DNA of 64,000 nt from Candidatus Latescibacterota bacterium (GCA_012270975.1 JAAXHH010000129.1:105435-169434), one strand, 5' to 3'. Counted from the stretch's first letter, positions 54,218 through 63,582 are shown. Numbers and translations: made by a program. The notes: generated by a model not told the origin, from the letters alone.

Positions 54218-55432
54218 ATGTCCCGTCTAACCAGTCTTCTGATCGCTGGCGGCGTTCTCGGAGTCTCCCTTGCACTGGCCGCCCTGTTGATTTCACTGGC
54301 CCCCGAACCGACACGCACGGAACAGCCACCCCAGGTACCGTTCGTGCAGACCGGACTGGTCGCCGCCGGTTCCGGTCCCGTACCGGTATTCGGCTCCGGC
54401 ACCGTCCGGCCGGGCGCGGAGGTAGACCTCGTTCCCCAGGTCGGCGGCAAAGTCGTCTGGGTTGAACCTGCATTCCAGAGTGGTGGACGCATAACGACAG
54501 GGCAGACGCTATTCCGGCTCGAGGAAATCGATTATCTCCATCGCGTGCGGGAAGCGGAGGCCAATGTCGCCGCCAGTCAGCTGGCGTTGCTGCGGGAGGA
54601 GGAGCAGGCGTCGATTGCCCGCAAACAGCACGATCTCTACACCTCCCGTCAGGGGAACGAGACTTCGGAATCCGACGTGAATTCTCTAGCGCTGAGAGAG
54701 CCGCAGTTGAAAGCGGCCCAGGCCGCACTGGATCGCGACGAAGCCCGGCTTGCCGACGCCAATCTCGCCCTGTCCAGAACCCACGTAACCGCACCTTTCG
54801 ACGGCTTCGTACAGGAAGAATCCGTGGATGCGGGACGGATCGTTGCCGCCGGCCAGCCGGTCGCACGGGTTTTCGCCTCGGATGCGGTGGAGATCGTCGT
54901 GCCCCTGTCCGACTCCGATGCCGCGTTGATTCCGCGGTTGTGGTCGCTTTCGGCGGGCGACGGGAACCGGAGCGTCGTTGCGCGCGTGATTGCCCGTTTC
55001 GGTGAAGATTCATATGCCTGGACAGGTTACGTGGACCGGGGCGAGCCATACCTTGACCGGCAGACACGCACCATCGACGTGATCGTACGCGTACCGGATC
55101 CGTTTCGAGCGGGGCGGCCCATGGACGGCACGGTTCGTTCCGGTGCCAGTCCCCCCCTGCTGGTTGGCAAATACGTCGAAGTGGAAATAAATGGTATTGA
55201 ACGGGATGATTACTACCTGGTTCCGCGCGCGGCGCTGCAATCAGGCAACGAGGTCTGGATCGTACGCGATGGCGGCACGGTGCATATCGTTCCGGTTCAG
55301 GTACTGCAGCGTACCGGCGATAGAGCCTACGTGACGGGTGACCTCGAAAACGGCCAGGCCGTCGTCACCGGCGGGATCCGGTTTACGACGGAAGGTATGC
55401 GAGTCCAGACGGAGAACGGCCAGACCCCATGA
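54218..55432 (+). CDS. RND efflux membrane fusion protein
   Basis: This is a 404-residue periplasmic adaptor. A membrane anchor (residues 5-27, LLIAGGVLGVSLALAALLIS) is followed by lipoyl half-motifs 'DLVPQVGGKVVWVEPAF' and 'THVTAPFDGFVQEESVDAG' flanking a helical hairpin rich in Ala, Gln and Glu (about residues 115-185). Beta-barrel and membrane-proximal domains complete it. The ATG at 54218 follows ACGGAGTAAATCTGC. Its stop overlaps the pump gene's start by four bases (ATGA, 55429-55432). Confidence 0.9.
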   Translation: MSRLTSLLIAGGVLGVSLALAALLISLAPEPTRTEQPPQVPFVQTGLVAAGSGPVPVFGSGTVRPGAEVDLVPQVGGKVVWVEPAFQSGGRITTGQTLFRLEEIDYLHRVREAEANVAASQLALLREEEQASIARKQHDLYTSRQGNETSESDVNSLALREPQLKAAQAALDRDEARLADANLALSRTHVTAPFDGFVQEESVDAGRIVAAGQPVARVFASDAVEIVVPLSDSDAALIPRLWSLSAGDGNRSVVARVIARFGEDSYAWTGYVDRGEPYLDRQTRTIDVIVRVPDPFRAGRPMDGTVRSGASPPLLVGKYVEVEINGIERDDYYLVPRAALQSGNEVWIVRDGGTVHIVPVQVLQRTGDRAYVTGDLENGQAVVTGGIRFTTEGMRVQTENGQTP

Positions 55433-58400
55433 GTACGGACAACGGCAATCATAAAGAATCATCCGGCCCAATCGCCTACATGGCGGGCAACAGCGTGGCC
55501 GCCAACCTGTTGATGTGGGCCATCGTAGCCGCGGGGTTGGTTTCGCTGACCGGCATCGACCGGGAAGCGTGGCCCACGACGCCCTTCTACCATGTTGAAG
55601 TGTCGATGACCTATCCAGGCGCCACGCCGGAGGAGATCGAGGAGTCGATCGTCGTCAAGATCGAGGATCAGGTCAGCGGGCTGGACGACGTGAAGGCGGT
55701 CAAGTCCGTAGCGGCCCCGGGTATTGCGTCCGTGCGGGTTCAAATGGATTCCGGCACGGACATGGTCCAGGCACTGAACGATATCGAGTCGGCGGTCAAT
55801 CGCATTCAGTCTTTCCCGGCCGGTGCCGATCGTCCCAGTTTCCGGGAGATGGACAACCGCATGAGCTTGATACGGCTCATCGTCTACGGCGACGTGTCCG
55901 AGCGCTCGCTGAAGGAATCGGCGTATCAGATCGAAGATAAACTAACGACGCTTCCGTCCGTGTCCCAGGTCGACGTCAGTGGCGTTAGGAAATACGAAAT
56001 CTCCATCGAGGTACCGCTTCATCGGCTGAGAGCCCTTGGACTGACACTCACCGACGTCGCTGATACCATCCGTCGCAGTTCATTGAACCTGTCTGCCGGC
56101 AGTATCGATACCCGGGAATCCCAGGTGCGCATCCGGACCCTCGGTCAGAACTATGACCAGCAGGATTTCGAAGAGATCGTCCTGCTCAGCAGGCGTGACG
56201 GAACGGTCGTTCGCCTCGGGGACATTGCCTCGGTCCGCGACGGATTTCAGGAGTCCGACCTTATCGTCCGGCATCAGAACCATCCCGCCGTATTTGTCGA
56301 GGTGTTCCGGGCCGATGGCGAACAAGTGATGGACGTCGCGACGAACGTCCGGGAACATCTGGAAAACGAGGTAATCCCGGCGCTTCCGGACGGCGTGGCC
56401 GTTACCGTGTGGAATGACGAATCCCAGGTCTATGAGGAACGCGCCGATCTTCTTGTCAAGAATGGAATCCTGGGGCTGTTGCTGGTGTTGATCGCGCTCA
56501 GCCTGTTTCTCGAAATCCGGCTTGCGATGTGGGTCGCCGCCGGCCTCGCCGTTTCGGGCATAGGCGCGCTGGCCGTCATGAATGCGCTCGACGTGTCGAT
56601 CAACGAAATCAGCCTGTTTTCCTTCGTACTCGCCATAGGGATCGTCGTCGACGACGCCATCGTCGTAGCCGAGCACATCAAATACGAACGCAATCGGGGA
56701 ACGCCCGGCGTTACGGCCGCGATCCGTGGTGTACGACGGATAAAGGTGCCGTTGACCTTCGCGGTCCTCACTTCGGTGGTAGCTTTCGTCCCGCTGCTGT
56801 TCATCCCCGGCGGCATCGGTGACGTATGGCGGGCACTGCCGGTCATCATCATCGCCATGCTGTTGGTCTCCCTGGTCGAATCATTGCTGGTGTTACCCAA
56901 CCACCTGTCCCATTTGAAGGGGCCGGAATGGGTGCCGAAAAGTGCATTTGAACGGTTCTTCGCTCGAATCCAGGGGCGTGTGAACGAGTTGTTGAACCGG
57001 TTTATACAGGGCCCGCTGGACCGCGCACTGCGGTTCGCGACAGATCAGCCCGCGATCACGATGGCAGGGGCCGTGGGCATGCTCGTGCTCAGCATCTCGC
57101 TGTTACCGGCGGGAATCGTACCCACTACGCTGGCCGCTGACATCGAGGGGGATTTCGCGACGGTCGTCCTGGAGATGCCCGATGGCACGACCGCCCCGAG
57201 GACATATGAGGTAGCCCGGGAACTGGAGGCCGCGGGTTACCGGGTCATGGAACGGCTTTCACGTGGCCGGCCCGAGGATGCGCCACCGCTGCTGAGCGGC
57301 GTAACGGTTACCGTCGGTATGGGATCGAGACTCGAGGGCGGGCTCAATCCGGCCCCCACCCTCAATCCCCAGGCCAACATAGCTACCATTGAATTCAAAC
57401 TCCTCAGCGCGCAGCAAAGGCAAATCTCCTCCGGAGAGGTCGTGCAGGCCTGGCGAGAAGAGGTGGGGGTGCTTCCCTACGTGCGCGGCGTCACCTTCAG
57501 CGGCGCGGTCTTTGACCTGGGCAACCCGGTCGAGGCCGTACTGTCGCATCCGGACCCGGAGCTCCTCGCCCGGATTGCGAACACTGTGGTCGACGGTCTT
57601 CGAGAAGTGGCAGGCGTCCACGACATCCGGTCGGATCACACTCCGGGCATCCCGGAAATGCAGCTTGAACTACGGCCGGAAGCGCGTACCCTGGGGCTTA
57701 CGCTGGAAGCGTTGGCCGGACAGACGCGCGCGGCGTTCTTCGGCGCGGATGCCGTCCGGGTGCAACGCGGCCGGGAAGAGGTCCGCGTCTACGTGCGCCT
57801 GCCCGCCGATGAGCGGAGTTCCGTCACCGATATAGAAAGGTACCTGGTCCGCACGCCGGACGGGGCCGAGGTCCCGGTCGTCAGCGTGGCCTCGCTGAAC
57901 CCGGGCGTTTCGCCGCCGGCCATTCGACGGAAGGATGGCCAGCGCGTCGTCACGGTCTCCGCCGACGTGGACGCCGCGGTGATCTCCGGCGACCAGGCCA
58001 ACAGCATCCTAGAGGATTCGATCCTCGCGGAATTGACCGCCGTGTACCCGGATCTGACCTACACATTCGGAGGGGAACAACAACAGCAGCTTGATTCTCT
58101 GGATGCGCTGTATCGCGGGTCTGCGATCGCGCTGATTATGATTTTCGCACTGCTCGCCATCCCCTTGCGATCCTATACCAAGCCTTTCATCATCATGGCG
58201 GTGATCCCGTTCGGATTCATCGGAGTGATCCTGGGCCACTGGGTCCTTGGCGTAGCACTTAGCGCCGTGTCCTTTTTGGGTATCTTCGGCCTGAGCGGCG
58301 TGGTCGTGAACGATTCCCTGGTCATGATTGATTTCATCGATCAGAAACTAAGGGAAGGCGCCCCGGTACGGACTGCGATCATCGAGGGCGCAAAGGGTCG

Positions 58401-58602
58401 TTTTCGTCCGATTATGCTCACTTCGCTGACAACGTTTCTCGGCTTCACGCCTCTGATACTGGAACGTGCCATACAAGCACAGTTCCTTGTTCCCTTTGCT
58501 GCGTCGCTTGGTTGCGGTATACTATTTGTAACGGCCATAATCATGATGGTCGTTCCCGCGCTTTCCACCATTCATCTGCGTTTGATGAAGGGAGGTCACT
58601 AA
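55429..58602 (+). CDS. RND family efflux permease (HAE/AcrB-like)
   Basis: This is a 1057-residue inner-membrane pump with twelve expected transmembrane segments and two large periplasmic loops. The proton-relay motif in TM4 reads 'AIGIVVDDAIVVAEH' (VDDA). 'TYPGATPEEIEESIVVKIED' (split at TYPGATPEE) and 'KIEDQVSGLDDVKAVKS' are typical. The last codon overlaps the start of the GOLPH3-P450 gene by one base (TAATG), so the lipid enzyme is made with the pump. It would export hydrophobic compounds or lipids using proton force. Confidence 0.9.
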   Translation: MSTDNGNHKESSGPIAYMAGNSVAANLLMWAIVAAGLVSLTGIDREAWPTTPFYHVEVSMTYPGATPEEIEESIVVKIEDQVSGLDDVKAVKSVAAPGIASVRVQMDSGTDMVQALNDIESAVNRIQSFPAGADRPSFREMDNRMSLIRLIVYGDVSERSLKESAYQIEDKLTTLPSVSQVDVSGVRKYEISIEVPLHRLRALGLTLTDVADTIRRSSLNLSAGSIDTRESQVRIRTLGQNYDQQDFEEIVLLSRRDGTVVRLGDIASVRDGFQESDLIVRHQNHPAVFVEVFRADGEQVMDVATNVREHLENEVIPALPDGVAVTVWNDESQVYEERADLLVKNGILGLLLVLIALSLFLEIRLAMWVAAGLAVSGIGALAVMNALDVSINEISLFSFVLAIGIVVDDAIVVAEHIKYERNRGTPGVTAAIRGVRRIKVPLTFAVLTSVVAFVPLLFIPGGIGDVWRALPVIIIAMLLVSLVESLLVLPNHLSHLKGPEWVPKSAFERFFARIQGRVNELLNRFIQGPLDRALRFATDQPAITMAGAVGMLVLSISLLPAGIVPTTLAADIEGDFATVVLEMPDGTTAPRTYEVARELEAAGYRVMERLSRGRPEDAPPLLSGVTVTVGMGSRLEGGLNPAPTLNPQANIATIEFKLLSAQQRQISSGEVVQAWREEVGVLPYVRGVTFSGAVFDLGNPVEAVLSHPDPELLARIANTVVDGLREVAGVHDIRSDHTPGIPEMQLELRPEARTLGLTLEALAGQTRAAFFGADAVRVQRGREEVRVYVRLPADERSSVTDIERYLVRTPDGAEVPVVSVASLNPGVSPPAIRRKDGQRVVTVSADVDAAVISGDQANSILEDSILAELTAVYPDLTYTFGGEQQQQLDSLDALYRGSAIALIMIFALLAIPLRSYTKPFIIMAVIPFGFIGVILGHWVLGVALSAVSFLGIFGLSGVVVNDSLVMIDFIDQKLREGAPVRTAIIEGAKGRFRPIMLTSLTTFLGFTPLILERAIQAQFLVPFAASLGCGILFVTAIIMMVVPALSTIHLRLMKGGH

Positions 58603-60629
58603 TGGTTGATACTACAAAGGGCGTGGAGCCCCAACAGCTTACTTTGACCCAGGAACTCATTCTGATGCTCCTCAACGAGGAGACCGGCTACTTCCACCAG
58701 GTCCCCGGCTGGGATCTGAACTGCGCCGTGGTCGGCGCCGTGCTTGCGGAACTCTCACTCAGATCCCGCATCGACACGGACATGGAATCCCTGTTTCTGC
58801 TCGACGCCACGAAAACGGGCAACCCTTCCATCGACCCCATACTGGAAGAAATCGCGAGCGGTTCGAACCAGCATAACACCCGGTACTGGATCGAACATCT
58901 CGCGCCTCGCGCGGACACGATCATCGATTCGGTGCTGGACCGCCTGGTCGAAATGAAGATCCTGGAGCATCACGACGGCGAGTTCTGGACGCTGGCCCGC
59001 AACGACTGGAAGATGGGACTGTACAGCGACGCCGAGACCGGAACGGCAAGTCAATTCGTCAGGACGCGGATCAGCCGGGCGATCTTCATGAACGAGATCC
59101 CGGACCCGAGGGATGTAATCGTAATAAGCCTCATCAATACGTGCGATGTTTTCAGGTTCATGTTCCAGCTTGACGAAGAAACCGAGGCGCGCATTCAGGC
59201 CATCTGCCAGATGGACCTGATCGGCCGGTCCATAACCGAAGCAGTCTCGCACAATCTCGCCGGTCCGACGCTACGCCGTCCCGCTTTTGCCAAGAAGATT
59301 CCAACGGTCCCGCTGCGCAAACTTCTGCTGAACCGGCATATTCGAGACGGCAACCTCAACGCGCTCTTTGGGACCCTTGCGCAGGAGTACGGTCCGGTGT
59401 TCAAGGTCCGTCCTCCGTTCGCCAAACCCATGGTTTTCCTGGCCGGCCTCGAGGCAAACCGCTGGGTGCATAAACACGGGCGCATGTATCTGAGAGCCAG
59501 GGACTACTTCAGTGAATTCGAGAAGGTCTACGGCGCGTCCGGCCTCTTGCCCTCACTGGACGGTGCCGATCACTTCCGGCTGCGCAAGAACCTGTCGCCG
59601 GCGTATTCTCGCGGCAGATTGGGAGAGCAGATAGATAAACTCTACCATCATGCGCGGAGTTACATGGCGAGCTTGAACGTTGGCGTTTCCTATCCCGCTA
59701 CGCCCATGTGCCGGCGGATGATAAACGCACAACTCTCGCCACTGTTCATCGGCGTCGATACTCAGGACGTCATGGACGATCTGATGAAGTTCAAGGAACG
59801 GGCGCTCAGTGTGCATGTCGCCAGGATACTGCCCAAATTCACGCTGAACACCCCGGGCATGAAACGCCGGGCGAAAACCCTCGATACACTGATGGAACGA
59901 ATCGAGAAGGTTCATACCCCCGCTCAACGGGCTGGATGTCCTAGGGACCTGGTGGACGACTACCTCAGCCTGCACGCAAGCGACCCGCAGTTCCTCCCGG
60001 AGTCCAATCTGCGGTTCGCCTTTTCCGCGGCTTTGATTGCCAGCGTGTATCTTGGCGATACGTTCAGCCTGGTAGTTTACGCCATGGCTTCGCAGCCCGA
60101 GCTCTATGAGAAAATCCGAAACGAAGCCGATGCCATTTTTGCGAATGGCGATCCGGATGTCGAGTCCTTCACGCCATCCTCGATGGACGTCACGCATCGC
60201 TTCCTCATGGAGTGCATGCGCATGTACCCGATCGTTCCCATGTCTATTCGAAATGTGATGAATACGTTTGTGTTCGAGGGTTACGAACTGCCCCTGGGGG
60301 AACGACTCCATATCGCGCCGACCGCCACGCATTACATGAGCGATGTCTTTCCCGATCCGTACACCTTCGACATCGACCGCTACCTGCCGTCGCGCAATGA
60401 ACATCGCAGCCCCGGGTACGGCCCGTACGGCCTGGGCACACACATGTGTCTCGGCACCCGTTGGATGGAACTGCAGCTGGCCATTAACCTGCTGATGCTG
60501 GCGCACTACTTCAAGATCGAAGTGTCGCCCGCAAACTTCAAGCTGCGGTTCAATCCATTTCCGTCCATAAAACCGAGCAAGAAGCTGAATTTCGTCATCT
60601 CCGAACAGAGACGCGAGTTACACGTCTGA
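58602..60629 (+). CDS. GOLPH3 (GPP34)-cytochrome P450 fusion protein
   Basis: This is a 675-residue two-domain protein. Residues about 13-225 match GPP34/GOLPH3: 'LTLTQELILMLLNEETGYF', 'WDLNCAVVGAVLAELSL', 'DRLVEMKILEHHDGEFWTL'. Residues about 245-675 are a P450: 'HFRLRKNLSPAYSRG' (C helix), 'LIASVYLGDTFSLV' (I helix with GDT), 'FLMECMRMYPIVP' (ExxR, Glu537), and heme motif 'YGPYGLGTHMCLGTRW' with Cys616. GOLPH3 proteins bind phosphoinositides in eukaryotic Golgi; a bacterial fusion to a P450 would bring a monooxygenase to the membrane. ATG 58602 follows AAGGGAGGTCACTA and overlaps the pump stop. I know of no well-studied protein with this arrangement. Confidence 0.8.
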   Translation: MVDTTKGVEPQQLTLTQELILMLLNEETGYFHQVPGWDLNCAVVGAVLAELSLRSRIDTDMESLFLLDATKTGNPSIDPILEEIASGSNQHNTRYWIEHLAPRADTIIDSVLDRLVEMKILEHHDGEFWTLARNDWKMGLYSDAETGTASQFVRTRISRAIFMNEIPDPRDVIVISLINTCDVFRFMFQLDEETEARIQAICQMDLIGRSITEAVSHNLAGPTLRRPAFAKKIPTVPLRKLLLNRHIRDGNLNALFGTLAQEYGPVFKVRPPFAKPMVFLAGLEANRWVHKHGRMYLRARDYFSEFEKVYGASGLLPSLDGADHFRLRKNLSPAYSRGRLGEQIDKLYHHARSYMASLNVGVSYPATPMCRRMINAQLSPLFIGVDTQDVMDDLMKFKERALSVHVARILPKFTLNTPGMKRRAKTLDTLMERIEKVHTPAQRAGCPRDLVDDYLSLHASDPQFLPESNLRFAFSAALIASVYLGDTFSLVVYAMASQPELYEKIRNEADAIFANGDPDVESFTPSSMDVTHRFLMECMRMYPIVPMSIRNVMNTFVFEGYELPLGERLHIAPTATHYMSDVFPDPYTFDIDRYLPSRNEHRSPGYGPYGLGTHMCLGTRWMELQLAINLLMLAHYFKIEVSPANFKLRFNPFPSIKPSKKLNFVISEQRRELHV

Positions 60630-60667
60630 AGCCGTAGAGACGCAATAACAGGGGAGATGCTACAGCA

Positions 60668-61702
60668 TTGCAACTGGGTAAACTTTCCAGAGAACTGCGG
60701 GAGGCGTACCAGGGAACGGCCGTCAAGGGTCGTGTCCGGCACTTCGATGGCTGGACCGCTCGGGCGGATTCGCAAGCCGATGGCACGAGTGGGTACAACC
60801 ATGCGACAACAGTGAAAGAGTACTATGACCTTTGCAGCGGGTTCATGGTGTGGGGATGGAACGAATCCCTGCATTTCGCGCCACTCACCCCTGATGAAAG
60901 CCTGGAGGAATCCATAGTCCGGCATCAGCGGCTGATGATCTCGAAACTGGAATTGCAACAGGGCATGACGGTGGTGGACGTTGGTTGCGGAATCGGCGGC
61001 CCAATGCGGCGCGTCGTCCGTGAGGGCGGTGTCAGGGTCGTTGGAATCAATATCAACGAAATCCAGTTGGAAAAGGCGAAAAGGTTGAATGCCGAGGGGG
61101 GAATCGGCCACATGGTCGATTACGAGGCGTGCAGCTTTATGGATATGGGTGCCATCGAGGATGATACGTTCGACCGGGGCTATGCCATCGAGTCAACATG
61201 CCACGCGCCTGACAAGGAACGCGCGTTCAAAGAGATATACCGCGTACTCAAACCAGGAGCCCTGTTCTGGGGTCAGGAAATGTGCCTGACCGACCAGTTC
61301 GATCCGAAAGACACCCGACATCTGGCCATTGAGCAGGACCTCAGGCGTGGTATTGCGCTGAACGATATCGCGACGTTCGGGGAAGTGAATCGCGCGCTTG
61401 AAGCGGCGGGTTTCCACGTCATCGAAGGGATGGACAGAGATGTTCAGGAAGGGCCATCCACGCCCTGGTACCGTTCCATGGAGAGTCGCCGCGGGACGCC
61501 GGGGAACGCGCTACGCAGGCTTCCGTTGGGCCGAAAGGCCATCATCGCAGGATCGAAGATAGCCGAAGTGCTGCGTCTGCTACCGAAGGGATCCTCGGAG
61601 GTCATCCGACTACTTGATCGAACCGCAGACGCTTATGTCGCAGGCGGCAGGACGGGTATCTTCACACCGCTGTACTGTTTCCTGGCTCGTAAACCTCTTT
61701 AG
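60668..61702 (+). CDS. Sterol C-24 methyltransferase-like (Erg6-type) SAM methyltransferase
   Basis: This is a 344-residue methyltransferase. 'YYDLCSGFMVWGWNESLHFAP' (split at YYDLCSGFMVWGWNESLHF) corresponds to the YEYGWGxSFHF sterol-binding region of Erg6. 'VVDVGCGIGGPMRRV' is the SAM loop (residues about 102-116), and 'ESTCHAPDKERAFKEIYRVLKPG' (split at ATCHAP-like TCHAPDKERAF) also matches Erg6. The C-terminal 60 residues resemble the SMT C-domain. These signatures go beyond a generic methyltransferase and point to a sterol side-chain methylase or close relative. The TTG start follows GGGGAGATG; the gene is 38 bases after the P450 fusion. Confidence 0.75.
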   Translation: MQLGKLSRELREAYQGTAVKGRVRHFDGWTARADSQADGTSGYNHATTVKEYYDLCSGFMVWGWNESLHFAPLTPDESLEESIVRHQRLMISKLELQQGMTVVDVGCGIGGPMRRVVREGGVRVVGININEIQLEKAKRLNAEGGIGHMVDYEACSFMDMGAIEDDTFDRGYAIESTCHAPDKERAFKEIYRVLKPGALFWGQEMCLTDQFDPKDTRHLAIEQDLRRGIALNDIATFGEVNRALEAAGFHVIEGMDRDVQEGPSTPWYRSMESRRGTPGNALRRLPLGRKAIIAGSKIAEVLRLLPKGSSEVIRLLDRTADAYVAGGRTGIFTPLYCFLARKPL

Positions 61703-61730
61703 ACCCGATTAACCCCGGTCCTTGGTCGAG

Positions 61731-62471
61731 ATGCTACTCGCAACTATCCTCCGGTGCGCAACGGTTGCCGGATTGGTAATTCTGGAAACCGGCGCAAACG
61801 CACAATCGATCGATGACGCCAGGGCGGCTTTCGAGGAAGGCCGTTTTATCGAGGCTGCGGACTTCGCGGAAGCCCTGGGGACCTCCGTGGGCTATGCCCT
61901 GGCGGCGCAATCGCTCGCGGTGTACGGCCACTACGTGGCGGCCGGGGATGACCGGAAGGGGTTTTTTGAACGTGCGATGAAACTCGGCGAGGAGGCGGTG
62001 CGCGCCGATTCGACCAATCGCGAAGCGTATTACCAGTCCGCCCACGCTGTCGGCCGATATGCGCTGACCGTCGGCACGTTTACGGCGCTTCGCCGGGGGC
62101 TGGCGGGCAGGGTCCGCGGTCTGCTCGAGAACGCGCTTGCCATCGATCCCGACTTCGCCGAGGCGCACATGGCCTTCGGGGGCTGGCATGCCGGTATCGC
62201 CCGGGCCGGGCGCGTGGCCCGGTTCCTGTACAAGGGAAACCGTGAGAGCGCCGTCATCCATTACGAACGGGCCTTAGAACTCGCACCGGAGTCGATGATC
62301 GTGCTGCTTGAATATGCGCTCAATTTGCCCGAACTCGATCGGGAGGGCGGCCGGGAGCGTGCCGGGGAATTGCTGTCGAAGGCGGCCGGACTCCCGGCGC
62401 GGGACGCCTTCGAAGCATTCATCCACCAGGACGTTCTCGAGGCCCTGGCGGAGTCGGAGGGCGACAAGTAA
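61731..62471 (+). CDS. Exported TPR-like protein
   Basis: This 246-residue protein has a signal peptide (about 25 residues, MLLATILRCATVAGLVILET, cleavage near ANA-Q), then tetratricopeptide-type helical pairs such as 'ALAIDPDFAEAHMAFGGWHAG' (split at AIDPDFAEAHMAFG) and 'ALELAPESMIVLLEYALNL'. It probably sits in the periplasm or outer membrane as a scaffold or carrier of the pump-lipid operon. The frame is open from 61722 (TTG); ATG 61731 is preferred for the signal. It is the last gene of the plus-strand operon, 28 bases after the methyltransferase. Confidence 0.7.
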   Translation: MLLATILRCATVAGLVILETGANAQSIDDARAAFEEGRFIEAADFAEALGTSVGYALAAQSLAVYGHYVAAGDDRKGFFERAMKLGEEAVRADSTNREAYYQSAHAVGRYALTVGTFTALRRGLAGRVRGLLENALAIDPDFAEAHMAFGGWHAGIARAGRVARFLYKGNRESAVIHYERALELAPESMIVLLEYALNLPELDREGGRERAGELLSKAAGLPARDAFEAFIHQDVLEALAESEGDK

Positions 62472-62499
62472 CTCATAGTGCAGCAGATATCGCGCCTTC

Positions 62500-63582
62500 T
62501 CAACCTGCCGGCTGTTCCGGATAAAACTGCCGGCAGTACCGCCGGTATCGGCCGATGGGACCGTCGGCCTCGCACAATCGAGGCGGCGTGCGATACCGCT
62601 TCCGTTCCCAGATCACCACATCCTGCAGCACATCCCGTTTCTGCTGCGAAAGCAGGATGTAATTCATGAGCCTGTTGCGTAACATCATCGGCAGGAACCC
62701 CAGTCCGGTGATGAACCGCCGGGGCTTGCGGATTTCCCGCAGCTGGCTGGCCAGTACGAGGTCGATAAAGGTGCCGTCGACAGGGGTCGGAAGGACCCAG
62801 AGCCTCGCGTGCATATCGATGGTCTTCTCATGGATTTCGACAAAGGAGTAACCCAGTCCGTGGATGTGCGTGACGGCTGAAACCTCGTAGACGAGGTCCT
62901 TCGATCCCAGGATCCGCCGAACGCGCCTGAAGTCGAAGCAACTCCTCAGATAGGCGCCTTCCACCGTAATCGAACCGATCGGGTTCACATTGTCGTAGCC
63001 GTGTACGTAGCGCAGGTGTCCGAAGTCCACCGAGTTCTCCGCGGTTTCCTGGGGATGGCTGCGAAATGTGAGGGTCCTGTAACCCAAGTCGCCCCACTCG
63101 CTGCCGGTTGGCGGGTCGTCCGGAAGATACCAGTGGGCCGGCCGGCCGCCGAGCCCGTACCAGGCGAAGACCAGGCCGAGGACTTCACGGGTCTCGTACA
63201 CAGTCAGTCTGGCGGCTTTCGGCGCCGGGGCATTGGGCGTCGCAACGCACTGTCCGGTCGCATCGAACTCGAACCCGTGGAACGGGCAGACGAGGCGTCC
63301 GTCGCACACCTTGCCGCCGACCTTCGGTCCCAGGTCGGAACCCAGATGCGGACAGACGGCTTCGGCCACACAGACCCGGCCTTCCTCGTCGCACCAGGCG
63401 ACGATATCCTCGCCCATCCACGTCTTCTCGATCAGTTTTTCTCGCCTCAGCGTTTCGCGGGTGGTCACCAGATACCAGCCCTCGGGGAAGGGCGGAAGTG
63501 CCGTGAGAACGGCCGGGGCGGCACGGTTCTCGGTGGGGTTTGCCGCAGAACCGGCTTTCTGCTCCATGGTGTTTGCGTTCAT
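62500..63582 (-). CDS. Rieske oxygenase, cholesterol-7-desaturase/SdmA-like
   Basis: This is a 360-residue oxygenase. The Rieske site is Cys77-x-His79 ('AVCPHLGSDLG') and Cys99-x2-His102 ('LVCPFHGFEFD'). The mononuclear iron motif is 'ENSVDFGHLRYVHGY' (Asn183, Asp186, His189, His194). The C-terminus 'DVVIWERKRY...EADGPIGRYRRYCRQFY' closely follows DAF-36/Neverland and the bacterial sterol-demethylase-type Rieske proteins. It likely oxidises a sterol or sterol-like lipid. It converges with the methyltransferase operon with a gap of 28 bases and follows a flavin oxidoreductase gene on its own strand. ATG 63582 follows AGAGGCAGGTCTGGAAC. Confidence 0.75.
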   Translation of the reverse strand: MNANTMEQKAGSAANPTENRAAPAVLTALPPFPEGWYLVTTRETLRREKLIEKTWMGEDIVAWCDEEGRVCVAEAVCPHLGSDLGPKVGGKVCDGRLVCPFHGFEFDATGQCVATPNAPAPKAARLTVYETREVLGLVFAWYGLGGRPAHWYLPDDPPTGSEWGDLGYRTLTFRSHPQETAENSVDFGHLRYVHGYDNVNPIGSITVEGAYLRSCFDFRRVRRILGSKDLVYEVSAVTHIHGLGYSFVEIHEKTIDMHARLWVLPTPVDGTFIDLVLASQLREIRKPRRFITGLGFLPMMLRNRLMNYILLSQQKRDVLQDVVIWERKRYRTPPRLCEADGPIGRYRRYCRQFYPEQPAG

